From Campanula takesimana (Eukaryota; Streptophyta; Magnoliopsida; Asterales; Campanulaceae): a stretch of 64,000 nucleotides of DNA. Under the pieces are notes generated by a model, which searched no databases, was not told where the DNA came from, and was given only the letters and a program-made list of their open reading frames with translations. The stretch spans positions 744,001-808,000 of the forward strand of contig JAOWBW010000281.1 in assembly GCA_026119855.1 (NCBI GenBank), written 5' to 3'. The position numbers and the translations under genes were made by a program. Numbering within the stretch: the stretch's first letter is position 1; each line of letters begins with the position of its first letter. Below, one piece after another: positions 1 to 11,733 of this stretch.

Positions 1-268
1 ATACTAAAGGTCACAAGGAACCGTTGGCGTAGAAGCTGCTTTCGATTAAAGTTAGTTAGTAGTTATATGTTTCCGTTAACGTTAAGTTAAATTGAACGTT
101 ATATTTCCGTTGGTTACCATTCTGAGCTAGTGACTTGTACTAGCCGTTATAGGTTTGATTGTTAGTTAAAGTTTGAATTGTGGTTATTTGTAGCCGTTGG
201 GCATTCTGATTTAAGGATTTATTCAAGTTAATGATTATTTAAATGTTGTGGAAAGTTGGGGTGTTACA
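1..268 (+). repeat. 5' LTR (3' part) of Ty3/gypsy chromovirus
   Basis: Bases 1-268 match 7743-8010 without gaps and with one mismatch (T at 245 against C at 7987), so this is the end of the upstream long terminal repeat. The rest lies outside the window. It ends in TTACA and is followed after two bases by a tRNA primer-binding site. The near identity of the two LTRs means a recent insertion. Confidence 0.93.
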
Positions 269-270
269 GT

Positions 271-285
271 TGGTATCAGAGCCCC
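271..285 (+). promoter_or_regulatory. Primer-binding site, initiator Met tRNA type
   Basis: TGGTATCAGAGCC just inside the 5' LTR is complementary to the 3' end of plant initiator methionine tRNA, the usual reverse-transcription primer for chromoviruses and many copia elements. Confidence 0.88.
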
Positions 286-947
286 GGTTTAGGATTACTT
301 GGGAGACTCAGACTTAGAAGTTAAGACTATTGGGAGAAGTAGTACTTAACGATGTTGGGCTTTAGAACTCTGATAAGAACAAAGTATTTTTGGGAAGCAC
401 TAATTGAGGAAACCTGCTATTTAGGGAAACCTTCCATTTTGGGAAACTTTCTAAGTTTGGAAACTTTCCTTTTATAGAATCTTGCTATTTTAGGAAAGAA
501 CCTAAGATAAGATTTCCTCAAGGAATGTAGAGGAATGTAAGTGAACACTTTGGGAGTGACACTTGAAGGGTTACACTAGAACGTCATTGTTTAATTTGCT
601 TATGCAATTGATGATAATAGTCATATACCTTTGAGTTATATGTTATTGATAATGGTTATATCCTAATTGTAAGTTAATGACGGACTTAGAAGAAGCCAGA
701 AGATGAAATTGAAGCAAAGAACAATTAAGAAAAGAGTAATTCAGAGATATGCACTCAAGATTCAAAAGTTAACTGAAGACTTAGAAGCTGAAAAGACCAG
801 AGTAAGCTTTACACTAGAGAAGTGGATACAAGATAGGAAAGCATTACTAGACACTTCAAAGAACTGGAAGAAGTAAAGGAGACCATGAATCAAAGTGAGA
901 AGTACTATCATGAAACCAGAGAAGAAGCTCACTAATGGTTTTATGAA

Positions 948-2522
948 TTGAAAGATTTGAAGAAAACTAGAACTAGAGAGTTGGAACCGACAACACTCAT
1001 AGGTAATGAAGCGCCAAATGAGAAAAAATTGGTAGCTAAAGAGGAAGTCGAGGACGTAGGAATTAACCTTGGGGACAAGGAAGTTACCCCAATCATCATT
1101 GATGATGATGAAGAACTGGAACAAGAGATGGTACCGGTTCGTAGGCCCAGAGGTAGGTCAAGAGGTTCTAAGGGAGTTCCAAGGGTGCCAAATGGAAGGC
1201 CTAGGGAAAGGCCTAGAAAGGTGTTCCATGATTGAAAAGTGGGACATAGAGTTTATTCTTATTTATAGTATTGATAGTTAGTTCTAGTTTAGATAAAAAT
1301 ACTAGAATTTTGTTTTGTTAACTTTTATTCCAAGAAGATCCTCGTAGTAAAAGTTATGATTCATTTAAGCAAATAGCTTTGTTAATTGTCTTGTTCTTAA
1401 GTTTTATGGCGGGTGAGCTATTTAGAACAAATAAGTACTGGTCAAGTGAAAAGACCATGAGTATTAATTGGCTTATTGAAACGGCCAAAGTGAAATTAGT
1501 TTTGGTCTAGTGAAATGATCGAAACAAGAATAAAGTGACTTATTGAAACGGTCAAGTGCAAAAGTAAATGACTTATGGAAACGGCCAAGTGTGAATGAAA
1601 GTAGGTTTAGTGAATCGGCCTAATAGTAAGTAAAGTCTAGTGAAATGTCTTCGCTAAGTAGAATTGGTCTATTGAAACGACTAGAGATTTAGCAAACCGA
1701 TCGTTTGTAAAAGTTACGTCCTTTGGGGACGGCCTATTTATGTGAAAATATTAAGCATAGTAGCAATGCTTGTGTTGGCATGAGCAATAGTGTTAAATGT
1801 GAAAGTTAACCTGGAATAGGTAAGATTGGTCTATTGAAATGACCGATGAACATAGTAACGATCTAATGAAACGACCAATAAGTCTAGTAAAGCTGACTAA
1901 TGAAGATAGTGACGGTTGATTGAAGCGACCAGTGGTCTAGTGAATGACCTATAAATTGAATGTTAGTCTGTGGAGACGATCTATAGTATGAGAGTGCGTG
2001 AAAACGCTTCGTATTCATGGTACTAATGATAGTATCATATTATCCGGAAACTGTTCGAAACGCCAGAGTGTCTGAGTTTATGATGCTAACTCAAGGAAGT
2101 ACGAAGGTGGACGACTATGGTGCTAGATTCACCGAATTGTTAAAATTTGCCCAATGATCTTCGATGATGAAGAGCAGAAAGCCCGAAAGTTTGAATATGG
2201 TTTAAACGACCGAATCAAATACATAATTACTCCGTTAATGCTATCAACCTATGATCAAGTGTTGGATAGGGTAAGGATAGTGGAGGAAGAAGCAGATAGT
2301 TATCGTAGTAAGCAAAAAAAAAAAAAAAATCAACTAAGAAGGAGTCGACTGAATCTAAGGGAAGCTAGAACCGCGATGGGAATAGCAATCAGCGGAAGGC
2401 TACTGAGGATCGTAAAAAGGACAGTACTGCTAGTAAGTACCAGAGTAAAGGTCATGGAAACCAAATGTATGGTAATAAGAACGACGCCAAAGGGCAAAGT
2501 TCTGATGAGAAGTGCCAAATGA
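948..2522 (+). pseudogene. Degenerate gag region of the chromovirus
   Basis: No intact gag exists. An acidic then Arg-rich stretch is open at 948-1235. The recognisable end of the gag domain starts near 2060, with the gag-like string VDDYGARFTELLKFA, and continues after a one-base frame change near 2150 as KFEYGLNDRIKYIITPLM. A run of A at 2313-2326 then shifts the frame again, so the Lys-rich tail is read wrongly to a stop at 2522. The N-terminal half of gag cannot be recognised. The region is a decayed capsid gene. Confidence 0.7.
1439..1990 (+). repeat. Degenerate array of GGTC/GAAACGACC motifs
   Basis: About a dozen variants of a short motif such as GGTCTATTGAAACGACC recur every 30-60 bases between the gag fragments. 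GGTC and GACC at the two ends of a unit are complementary, so many units could form small hairpins. The spacing is irregular. No coding potential is visible. Confidence 0.5.
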
Positions 2523-2841
2523 TTGCTTGGCTAAGAAAATGAATTTAATTCCTGAGGCGTTAGAGAATTCTTTAGTTATAGATATTCAAACTAGAGAATC
2601 GATCCCTATTACGTCTACATATAGGAAGTGTCCTTTGAAAATGGACGGGAAAAAGCTTGAGGTTGATCTCATTAGCTTGGAAATCGAAGAATTTGATGTG
2701 ATATTGGGAATGGATTGGTTAGCTGCATGTCATGCCAAAGTAGACTGTTTTAAAAAGGAAGTAAACTTCGAATTACCCTCTGGAGAAAGATTCTATTTTC
2801 AAGGATCGAAACCGAGAGTTCGGACTGATCTGATTTTGTAA
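2512..2841 (+). pseudogene. Chromovirus protease, catalytic part deleted
   Basis: The frame 2512-2841 gives the C-terminal part of a Ty3/gypsy retropepsin, including the family string VILGMDWLAACHAKVDC. The catalytic D-S/T-G segment that should come first is absent. The gag tail joins directly to the strand after it, so a deletion has removed the active site. The frame ends in TAATG at 2839-2843, where the reverse transcriptase continues in another frame. This protease cannot be functional. Confidence 0.75.
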
Positions 2842-5822
2842 TGAAGGCTCGTAAACTGTTAAGGAAGGGTTGTGAGGGCCTTCTAGCGTATGTTAGTGAG
2901 TCAAGCAAGAAAGAAGTAACCATAGAATCTCTTTCCATAGTAAGGTATTTTAAAGATGTTTTCCCTGAGGACTTACCGGGAACACCACCGGAGCGAGAAG
3001 TAGAGTTTTCAATAGATTTAGCACCAGAGACTGCACCGATTTCGAAAGCACCATATAGGATGGCTCCGCCGGAACTTGAAGAGTTAAAGGAACAGTTACA
3101 AGAGTTATTGGACAAGGGTCTGATTAGGCCGAGTGCATCACCGTGGGGTGCACCGGTATTATTCATAAAGAAGAAGGATGGGTCGATGAGGTTATGTATC
3201 GACTACCGAGAGTTAAACCGTGCGACGATTAAGAATAAGTATCCTTTACCTAGAATCGATGATTTGTTTGATCAACTCCAGGGTGCATGTTATTCCTCTA
3301 AGATTGATCTGCGTTCGGATTACCATCAGTTGAGAGTGAAAAAGGAAGATGTGGTAAAGACGGCTTTTAGGACGAGGTATGGGCACTACGAGTTCCTAGT
3401 AATGCCGTTTGGGCTGACAAATGCGCCTGCTGTGTTTATGGAGCTTATGAACAGAGTATTTCAGGAGTATTTGGATAAGTGTGTAATAGTGTTCATCGAC
3501 GACATCTTGGTGTATTCGAAGTCAAAAGAGGAGCATGAAGAGCATTTGAAATTAGTATTATAGATTTTGAGGGAGCAAAAGTTGTATGCCAAGTTTAAGA
3601 AGTGTGAATTCTGGCTTGAGGAAGTAGCATTCTTGGGACATGTGGTGTCTAAGAATGGGGTAGCAGTTGACCCTGCAAAGGTTGAGGCTATAGTTAATTG
3701 GGAGAGACCAACTTCTGTTAGTGAGATAATGAGCTTTTTGGGTTTAGCAGGATACTACCGTAGGCTCGTAGAAGGGTTTTCGAAGTTATCTCTACCATTG
3801 ACCAAGTTAACCACAAAAGGGACAAGGTTTGTGTGGTCAGACGATTGTGAGAGGAATTTTCAAGAATTGAAAGGGTGATTGGTGTCTGCGCCTGTTCTTA
3901 CTGTACCAACAAACAAGGATGGTTTTGTAATTTATGGTGATGCTTCATTGAAAGGTTTGGGTTGTGTGTTGATGCAGAATGATAAGGTGATGGCTTATGC
4001 GTCTAGGCAACTCAAGAACCACGAGAAAAACTATCCTACCCACGATTTGGAGTTAGCGGCCATAGTTTTTGAATTGAAGATTTGGAGACATTATTTGTAT
4101 GGAGTGCCATGCGAGATTTATACCGACCATAAGAGTCTTAAGTATATTTTCACCCAGAAAGAGTTGAATATGAGGCAGAGAAGATGGCTTGAATTACTTA
4201 AGGATTATGATTGCAAGATTCTGTATCATCCTGGAAAAGCCAATAAAGTGGCAGATGCGTTAAGTAGAAAGAACCATAGATCGTTAGCGGCTATGTTTTC
4301 TAAAGGGGTAAGTAAATTGGGAAATAGTGAAATGGTGAAACTGGAAGTTAGAGTTAAAGGTTATTTGACTCAGATGAGTGTCCAACCAACATTGTTAGTG
4401 AGAATCAAGGAAGCTCAGAATGTGGATGAGGAATTAGCAGTAATCCACAAGACTATAAGTAAAAAGGGCATGGTAGATTTCCGTGTGAGTGATGGCGGTA
4501 TTATGAGGTATCAATCGAGGATTTGGGTGCCTAATGATGAAAGTATAAAAAGGGAAATTCTTGAGGAAGCTCACTGTTCAAGGTTTTTGATTCATCCTGG
4601 GAGTACTAAGATGTACAGAGATTTAAAGGAATCATTCTGGTGGAATAATATGAAAAGTGAGATAGCAGAATTCGTGTCCAAGTGTTTAGTATGTCAGCAA
4701 GTGAAAAGTGAACACCAGAAACCCGCGGGATTACTACAATTGCTACCTATTCCGGAGTGGAAGTGGGTGCACATCACTATGGATTTGGTGATTGGACTTC
4801 CTAGGACATTGAAGGGTCATAATGCAATTTGGGTTATAGTGGATAGGCTCACTAAATCGGCTCACTTTCTAACAATCAAGGTGACTGATTCGTTGGACAA
4901 GTTAGCTAAGTTGTGCGTGGATGAAATCGTGAGGTTACATGGGATACCGGTCTCTATAGTGTCAGACCGAGATGCGAGATTCACATCAAATTTCTGGAAG
5001 AGTTTACAGAAAGCGTTGGGGACGGAATTAACTATGAGTACAGCGTTCCATCCTCAGACAGACGGACAGTCAGAAAAGACGATTCAAACTCTTGAAGACC
5101 TTTTGAGAGCAACGTCGTTGGATTGGCAAGGAGCGTGGGATGATCATCTACCACTAGTGGAGTTTGCCTACAATAACAGTTACCACTCTAGTATTAGAAT
5201 GGCGCCGTATGAAGCTCTGTATGGGCGGAAATGTAGATCGCCTGCGTGTTGGGATGAAGTAGGTGAAAGGAAGTTAACGAGACCCGAAATTGTTCAGGTA
5301 ACGGCGGATAAGGTTCATCAGATTCACAAATGGTTGTTAACTGCTCAGAGTAGACAGAAATCGTATGCAGATAATCGAAGACGCGATCTAGAGTTCCAAG
5401 TAGGAGATCACGTATTCTTGAAGATCTCACCGACAAAAGGGGTTATGCGATTTGGAATTCGTGGAAAGTTAAGCCCTAGATATATGGGACCATTTGAGAT
5501 TCTAGAGCGAATAGGAGCGGTAGCCTACAAGTTGGCTTTGCCTCCTGTACTAGCTAGTGTGCACAATGTGTTTCACGTGTCGATGTTGAGGAAGTACGTA
5601 GCTGACCCAAGCCACGTCATAGAGTACAGACAGTCACGTTTTCGTGAAGACTTGAGTTATGACGAAAAGCCGGTGAAGGTAGTAAACCGTAAAGATCAAG
5701 TATTGCGGAAGCAAGTGATTCCGTACGTAAAAGTGCAGTGGAGCAATCACACGGAAAGAGAAGCCACGTGGGAGCTCGAAAGTGAAATGCGTGATATGTT
5801 TCCCGCTTTGTTCGAAGATTAA
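2841..5822 (+). pseudogene. Chromovirus RT, RNase H, integrase and chromodomain with two in-frame stops
   Basis: One frame carries the rest of pol in the Ty3/gypsy order. Reverse transcriptase comes first (KYPLPRIDDLFDQLQ, and FIDDILVYS for the catalytic Asp pair). A TAG at 3561-3563 interrupts the palm/thumb and a TGA at 3876-3878 the connection to RNase H. From 3879 the frame is open for 647 codons: RNase H (YGDASLKGLG), the integrase HHCC zinc finger near 4570-4700, the DDE core (Asp in ITMDL, Asp in VSDRDARF, Glu in GQSEKTIQTLEDLL), and a C-terminal chromodomain-like segment ending VQWSNHTEREATWEL. The chromodomain places it among chromoviruses, probably Tekay/Del. The stops make it non-autonomous. 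Confidence 0.88.
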
Positions 5823-5867
5823 GGTACGTTTAGTTTGGAGGACCAAACTCTTTTAAGGGGGTAAGAA

Positions 5868-8010
5868 TGTAATACCCGGCCCAATTTTTCTTATTATTTT
5901 AATTGTGAACCCTTTTTAATTAAATTTTGGGCTCAGTAATTAAAAGTAAGTATTGGGTTATTTCGGGCTTTAGTAAATAGAAGCCCAATAAGTTATTGCA
6001 ACCTTTTAATTAGGGAATCAAATACCCTTTTAGTATAAATACTCTTTTAATCCCTAAACGTACTATTATTATATCACAAAAAAAAAAAAAAAAAAAAAAA
6101 AAAAGGGAAAGAGAAGGGAGAGAGAGCAGCCGCATAAAGGAAAAGAACGGGAGAAAGAGAGGAAGGCGGCGGCAGTGAAGGGAGAAGAAGCCGAGAGAGA
6201 GAAGGATCAAGGGAGAGAGAAAAAGGTTGAAGATGAATCATTTAAGGTAAACCTAACCTCCCTAATCCTTTTTCTTTTCATCCTTGATTGAATTGATCTT
6301 GGGAAACTATGAATCCGAAACCCTAAAAAGGATGAACTAGGGTTTAATTAAGAAAGAAGATTAGTATATGTTAGTGTATGTGTGTTAGTGTGTGCGTATG
6401 GGTGTGTGTACGTGTTACTGTGTGTGTGTATTCTGTGTGTGCAGTGAGTGTGTGTGGGTGTATCTGTGTGTGGGGGGGTGTATTCAGTATGTGTGAGTGT
6501 ATCAGAGTGGTGGGTGTATCAGTGTGTGGGTGTATTCAGTATGTGTGGGTGTATCAGTGTGTGGGTGTATCAGGATGTGTGGGTGTATCAGAGTGGTGGG
6601 TGTGTCTGTAGGTAGGTGTACTCAGTATGTGTGTGCAGAAAGTATGTAATCAGTGTGTGTAATTCATAAAGTGAAATTGAGAGTTGGGAATCGATTAATA
6701 AAACCTAGGGGTGTTTTAGTAATTCATAAGGATATAGGTTAACTATGAAAGAGGTTAAAGATGACTAATTCATAGGGTTAACCAAGTAAAAAGAAGTAAT
6801 TTGGGACGGAAGTAAAATAGTGTTTACTTGTGTCTAAGTTAGGCTTTTGCATGATTGTAGATTTGTGCAAGCGGAGTAATCAAGCTAGTGATCACAAAGC
6901 TAAGGTAAGGGATTACGCTCTTAGTAGTATTTGATTTCAATCCTTTATGTAGGATTCTCAATCTCTGTTTTGTTAAAGTAAACTATCTATGTGGCTAGAT
7001 AGTGTTTTAAAAACTATTCCGTTCTGCGAATGTTACCGTCTTTTGTTATCCACCCTATTGATATTGTTGATTGTTCAATTGGGTTATCATGTGTATGATT
7101 CGTATTGTGACTTGGTGTCTAAAGTGAGATGTACACCTTTTAAAAAGTGATCAAGTAAAGATTTGTAAAGTTAAGCTTTGTTTTGTAAAAGCTCTTTAAA
7201 GTGAAGTTTTGTAATAAGAAAAGTGATTACAGTTATCCATAATCCCGAAACGGATAAGTGGACCCCTTACAGTTATCCATAATCCCGAAACGGATAAGTG
7301 GACCCCTTACAGTTATCCATAGTTCCAAGATGAACATGTGGACCCCTTTGCGTTGCTTGATGAAGTAGCGTAGGTTATCATGATATACCGATTTTGGGTG
7401 CGGTCAGTAGAAACCCGAGCCCTGGGTACAGCGCGTGCTTAATCCCTAAATGAAGTAAAGTAAAGTAAAGTAAAGTAAAGAAAAGTAAAGTTTTGTGAAA
7501 ATGTTGTGTTTTGGAAACTTTCTCTGAAGCCACGTGTTTTCAAGAAATGAATTGTTTTCATCAAGTTAACTGTTTTCAAACTGAGAGTTGTTTGATCATT
7601 GAGTTATCATTTCGTTGTGAATTCTTGTTACCGTTCCTTTCCGTTATCTCCTCTTAGTACCCGAGGGGATTCCGTATGAACTTGCTGGGCATTGTTCGCT
7701 CATTCCTTTCATCCTCATTTTTTTTCCAGGTTATAAGTAAGGATACTAAAGGTCACAAGGAACCGTTGGCGTAGAAGCTGCTTTCGATTAAAGTTAGTTA
7801 GTAGTTATATGTTTCCGTTAACGTTAAGTTAAATTGAACGTTATATTTCCGTTGGTTACCATTCTGAGCTAGTGACTTGTACTAGCCGTTATAGGTTTGA
7901 TTGTTAGTTAAAGTTTGAATTGTGGTTATTTGTAGCCGTTGGGCATTCTGATTTAAGGATTTATTCAAGTTAATGATTATTTAAACGTTGTGGAAAGTTG
8001 GGGTGTTACA
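5868..8010 (+). repeat. 3' LTR of the chromovirus (2143 bp)
   Basis: It begins TGTAATACCC just after a purine-rich tract (5851-5861) and ends GGTGTTACA at 8010. Its last 268 bases equal the partial 5' LTR. Inside are an A run (about 6079-6104), a GT-rich low-complexity stretch (6366-6660), a 40-bp unit repeated about three times (7229-7348) and an (AAAGT)n run (about 7450-7492). The right flank is a hAT-like remnant. The target duplication cannot be checked because the left flank is outside the window. Confidence 0.9.
7229..7348 (+). repeat. 40-bp tandem repeat, about 3 copies, in LTR
   Basis: ACAGTTATCCAT recurs at 7229, 7269 and 7309. The first two 40-bp units are identical apart from phase and the third is diverged. 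It lies in the R/U5-proximal part of the 3' LTR. Confidence 0.85.
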
Positions 8011-8217
8011 TCCACGGTTCAGTTTCACGGTTCGGCTCGTGGTTCAGCTTGATATGGTTCGGTTCGGCTTGGAATGGCCAGACCGTAAGCCAACCGAACC
8101 GTATGGTTTATCACTTTTCTAAACCGAGCTGAACCACATATGTTTAAAAACCGAGCTAAACCGCTCGGCTTGGTTCGGTTCCAAACCGCGGTTTGAGCCG
8201 AACCATTTTCACCTCTA
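8011..8217. mobile_element. 3' fragment of a hAT-like MITE split by the chromovirus
   Basis: The stretch is filled with AACCG/CGGTT motifs in both orientations and ends ACCATTTTCACCTCTA, that is a terminal sequence TAGAGGTGAAAATGG read from the other strand. Subterminal AACCG repeats with a short terminal motif are also found in the two hAT MITEs at 40.3 and 45.7 kb, though the terminal sequence differs. The retrotransposon LTR abuts it directly, so the element was probably its target. The other half would lie left of the window. Confidence 0.5.
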
Positions 8218-8467
8218 AAGAGTATGTAAAGACTCCGCTCGTTAAAACATTGTAACAGTTAATCGCATGAGCAGTTTCAAGTCTCAATAGTAGTTAGATG
8301 CTTAAGTTAAGTTGGCATAAACAATGTTAATAAGTCGGATCAAAGAATTAGATGTTTTAGTTTGATAATGGCATATTAAGCTTGAAAAAGTATAGTGAAG
8401 CTTGTCAAGCAATTATAGAGCCTATCTCAAAATAATACTCGTATTAAAAAAAAAAAGTTATTTACTA

Positions 8468-8746
8468 CTCTTTTCTGTCCTGGTTTAAGGTTCGTTCCAA
8501 TTTAATGTTTTTAGTTTGGGGAGGATATAATTATCCATTTATAAAGCAAGTGGGTAAAAAGTGAATATGTAATTGATGATTTTTTTTTTTTGTAATATAA
8601 ACTTTATGGAGATAAAATTGTCCAAAACACTGTTTATACTTTATATTTTGTCATTTAAAAAATAAAACAATTAATTATGAACTTTAAACTAAGACATACC
8701 AAAAAAAAAAAAAATTAAAAACCTTAAACTGTTGGGACGGAGGGAG
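8468..8746. mobile_element. Stowaway-like MITE
   Basis: The right end is GGGACGGAGGGAG and the left end a diverged CTCTTTTCTGTCC. Both are followed inwards by a matching TTTAAGGTT block and flanked by TA, as expected for Stowaway (Tc1/mariner-derived) elements. Confidence 0.7.
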
Positions 8747-8951
8747 TATTAATTTCTTCTCAAAATAAAATCATTAGACACTGGTTTTGAGAAAATAAAA
8801 TCATTGGACACTCGTTTTGAGAAAGATTCCTTTTAAAAAAGAGTGAGTAGTTATTAAAGAGTTTGAGAATCAAATGAGCATGAAATTCTCATATCCAAAC
8901 ATGTCGTATTTAGGGCTTGATTGGTAGAGCCGTGCGTTAATAATATAATAA

Positions 8952-9883
8952 GACAAAAACTTGTGTGAGAACACTCCAACCCGTCTCATGGGTGAGATGG
9001 ATCATTTTTTTGACCCATTACCCGACCCACAACCCTTCTCCAAGACCCATGGGGGGACCATGCCACGTGGCAGCCCCTCATTGGCCGTTTTTTTTTTTTT
9101 ATATTTTTATATTTTTATTTTTGGTTTTTTTCGGTTTGTGAAAAGTAATAGTTACCATCTCTTAAAGTAATAGTTACCATCTCTTAAAGTAATAGTGTTT
9201 TTCCTATGTTTTCTTCGTTTGCCAAAAGTAATACTTATTATAACTAAAATGTAACAAACGTGTTATTTATATGTAATAGTATTTGTACATAATTGTAATA
9301 CATATGTATAGATATCTATATGTTTTCAAACAATAAATTACAATGGGGTCAAATTTATCATGATACATGTAAAAGTATTACATTATCTATAGAAATCTGT
9401 TACAATTTCGTCAATCAAAGTGTTACATTTACTTGTATAAACTTACTATTACATTCATATACATAAGTTATTACTTTTCAAATGTTATTTTCTTTTAAAA
9501 AATAAAATTTAAAATACACATTATATTACATTTTAGCTAAAGCACTATTATATTTCAGCATAGATGATTATTACATTTAGATATTGTTTGGGTTACATGT
9601 AATTATATTTAGTATTACATTTGGAAAAATGGGTAAAAACGAGCTTTTGTTTTTTTAAAACAAGTATTACGTTTACTTATGAACAATGTTACTTTAAGAG
9701 ATGGTAACTATTATTTTTTGCTAAACCACTGAAAAGCCGAAAAAAAATATAAAAACTAAAAAAAAAAATAAAAAAAAAATCGGCCAATGGTGGGTTGCCA
9801 CGTGGCGGGTTCGGCCCATGGGTCATGGGGCGACCCGTCTCATGCATGAGACGGATCCCCTTGTTTTCATGGGAGACCACCTC
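8952..9883. mobile_element. Mutator-like non-autonomous element with 9-bp TSD
   Basis: A 932-bp element flanked by the perfect 9-bp direct repeat ATATAATAA (8943-8951 and 9884-9892). Its ends are long imperfect inverted repeats of about 230 bp. Each contains CCCGTCTCATG, GCCACGTGGC, a T- or A-rich run, and the block AATAGTTACCATCTCTTAAAG, which is tandemly doubled on the left at 9147-9193. The centre is AT-rich and non-coding. A 9-bp duplication with long TIRs fits Mutator-like elements. Confidence 0.7.
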
Positions 9884-9892
9884 ATATAATAA

Positions 9893-10596
9893 TAGATTGA
9901 AAAAGAATCAGCTTTTTATTAATTAAGCGTATCAACAGAGAGTTTTTAAGTCGAGCTTTTTAAAAATCTAAGCACTTTTTAGCCGCTCCAAATAGTAGCG
10001 TCCAAAAAGAAGCTCCGTTTTAAATAATCTACGTTTTTAAAACCATGCACCAGACAAGACAAGACAAGACAAGACAAGACCACAGTTGCAACAAAATGTT
10101 TTGAATCCAATTTAAGCATATGTTGTACACAGCAATTGCTCATCTATAGAACTGGCCATCAGTGAACATTACTAGTTGGAAACACCAAAAAAGATGAACA
10201 ATAACACTAAACCTTCTTTACAAAGGAAACAAATCCAAAATCCACAAGCCTATCCTAGTATTTCCTATGTGTCTGGATCCAGAATCTCAGTTTTTTTTTT
10301 CTTTCTTTCCAAAAAGTGTTGTAAACACGTGTACGGACAAGATGATGAGCTCGTGAGTTGTGCAGACGAGATTGATTCAGTCGAGATAGTACTCGATGGC
10401 CCCACAAAGCTGACAACCCCATCTTTTGTTTGTTTAGGCTGAATGAGACCTTTGAATAGCCCAAAAGTGTTGTCTTTTTGGGCCATTTAAAGACCTCATT
10501 CAGACCAAACAAACATACCCTAAAATTTTATGTGGCTAAATCTTGGCTGCTAGCCAAGTAAAAACATCATTTCAAGAATAACAGAGGTTCTGGATC
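9893..10596. other. Intergenic: (ACAAG)n and a foldback MITE
   Basis: No gene is seen. There is an (ACAAG)5 microsatellite near 10050-10078. An imperfect inverted repeat lies at about 10421-10518; its arms carry TTGTTTGTTTAGGCTGAATG and CATTCAGACCAAACAAACA, typical of a small foldback MITE. The segment lies downstream of the C2 gene on the minus strand. Short open frames here have no recognisable product. Confidence 0.5.
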
Positions 10597-11154
10597 CTAT
10601 GTTTCCTTATGCTTATCATCGTTATCGAGGTTTTTACAGAAATGTAAGAATCTCCATCGCGAGATTTTCCAGAAATTCATCAACGCCTTACAAATCGTTT
10701 TCGCTGTTTCTTCATCACCCTCTTCCTCAACAAGCTCTTTCCTCTCCGGATGAATATCCGTCTGCAAAACCATTTAAATTTTGCTAATAAACTTCATAAA
10801 CATCATTAAAACATGCAAAAAAAATTCATACTTTCTGATATGAAAAATGCTTACGTACATTCGAGGTGAACCTTATACCCAACTTCAACTCTCCATTGTA
10901 AGTGCCATCTTTACCACATTGTATTGACTCAGTATCAGTTCATTGAACCCTTTGTCATTTCCCTCCATGATTATCGTTTCCACATCAACGCTGTCAAGAA
11001 GTGTAGTTATCAATGAGAATTCAATGCAGGATAAAGTAGTAAGAACAATGAAAGAACGGAGCGGGCTATAGAACAACAACCTCACCATTATTATTCAATA
11101 CGACACTAAAAAGATCTTATCCTTAGTTTTCCTTCAATTATAGGGTCACGGGCA

Positions 11155-11364
11155 GTGAAGAAGACACCTTGTGGAGATAGGGTTCACTTGACCCCCTTGA
11201 TTCTGGTATTATGGCTACCACCTTTAAGTTTAGAAAATTGACATTTTTATCACAAGAAATGCAATTCTATCAACTTTGACCGAATGGAATTTTTCTTTAT
11301 TTTAACAATACCACTATATCATAGTTTTGACCCTCTTCTAATGAAATCCTAGCTTCACCACTGT
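11155..11364. mobile_element. Probable hAT-type MITE in C2 intron 3
   Basis: The ends CAGTGAAG and CTTCACCACTG are inverted copies, and the interior has the TTGACCCCCTTG / TTGACCCTCTTC blocks found in the MITEs at 39957-40289 and 57890-58128. No clear 8-bp target duplication is visible. Confidence 0.45.
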
Positions 11365-11733
11365 TCAGGCCTTCAGGGGGGTAAGAGTGCTAGAAAAAGC
11401 TAACATGTAACGGTAAGGCATGCCATTCTTTTCTGCTGAAATGAAAGTAATAAGAGATGAGTTTTGCTACAAATTGACAGAATCAACTAAGGTGTACATT
11501 ACATGATTTCACCCAAGAATTTACCATCCCCGAAGCACCCCTCGTTCATTACCATGAACTTGAGGAAGGTCAACTTCTCGCATTCAGAAACTGGAAACTC
11601 AAACGTGAATTTCTCGTTCCAGTAAAATTTATTATGGCTTCCTGCAATCCTATACTACAAGGGTTAGAATTTTTAAGATAGAAGTAGATGACATTAACTT
11701 GGTTAGAAACACACCAAAAAAAAAAAAAAAAAA

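Noticed and set aside
6378..6611. 77-codon frame rich in Val, Cys and Gly
   Set aside because: It is a translation of the GT-rich low-complexity stretch in the 3' LTR, not a gene.
10176..10442. 88-codon plus-strand frame after the C2 gene
   Set aside because: Part of it comes from a foldback MITE and a T run; no homology recognised.
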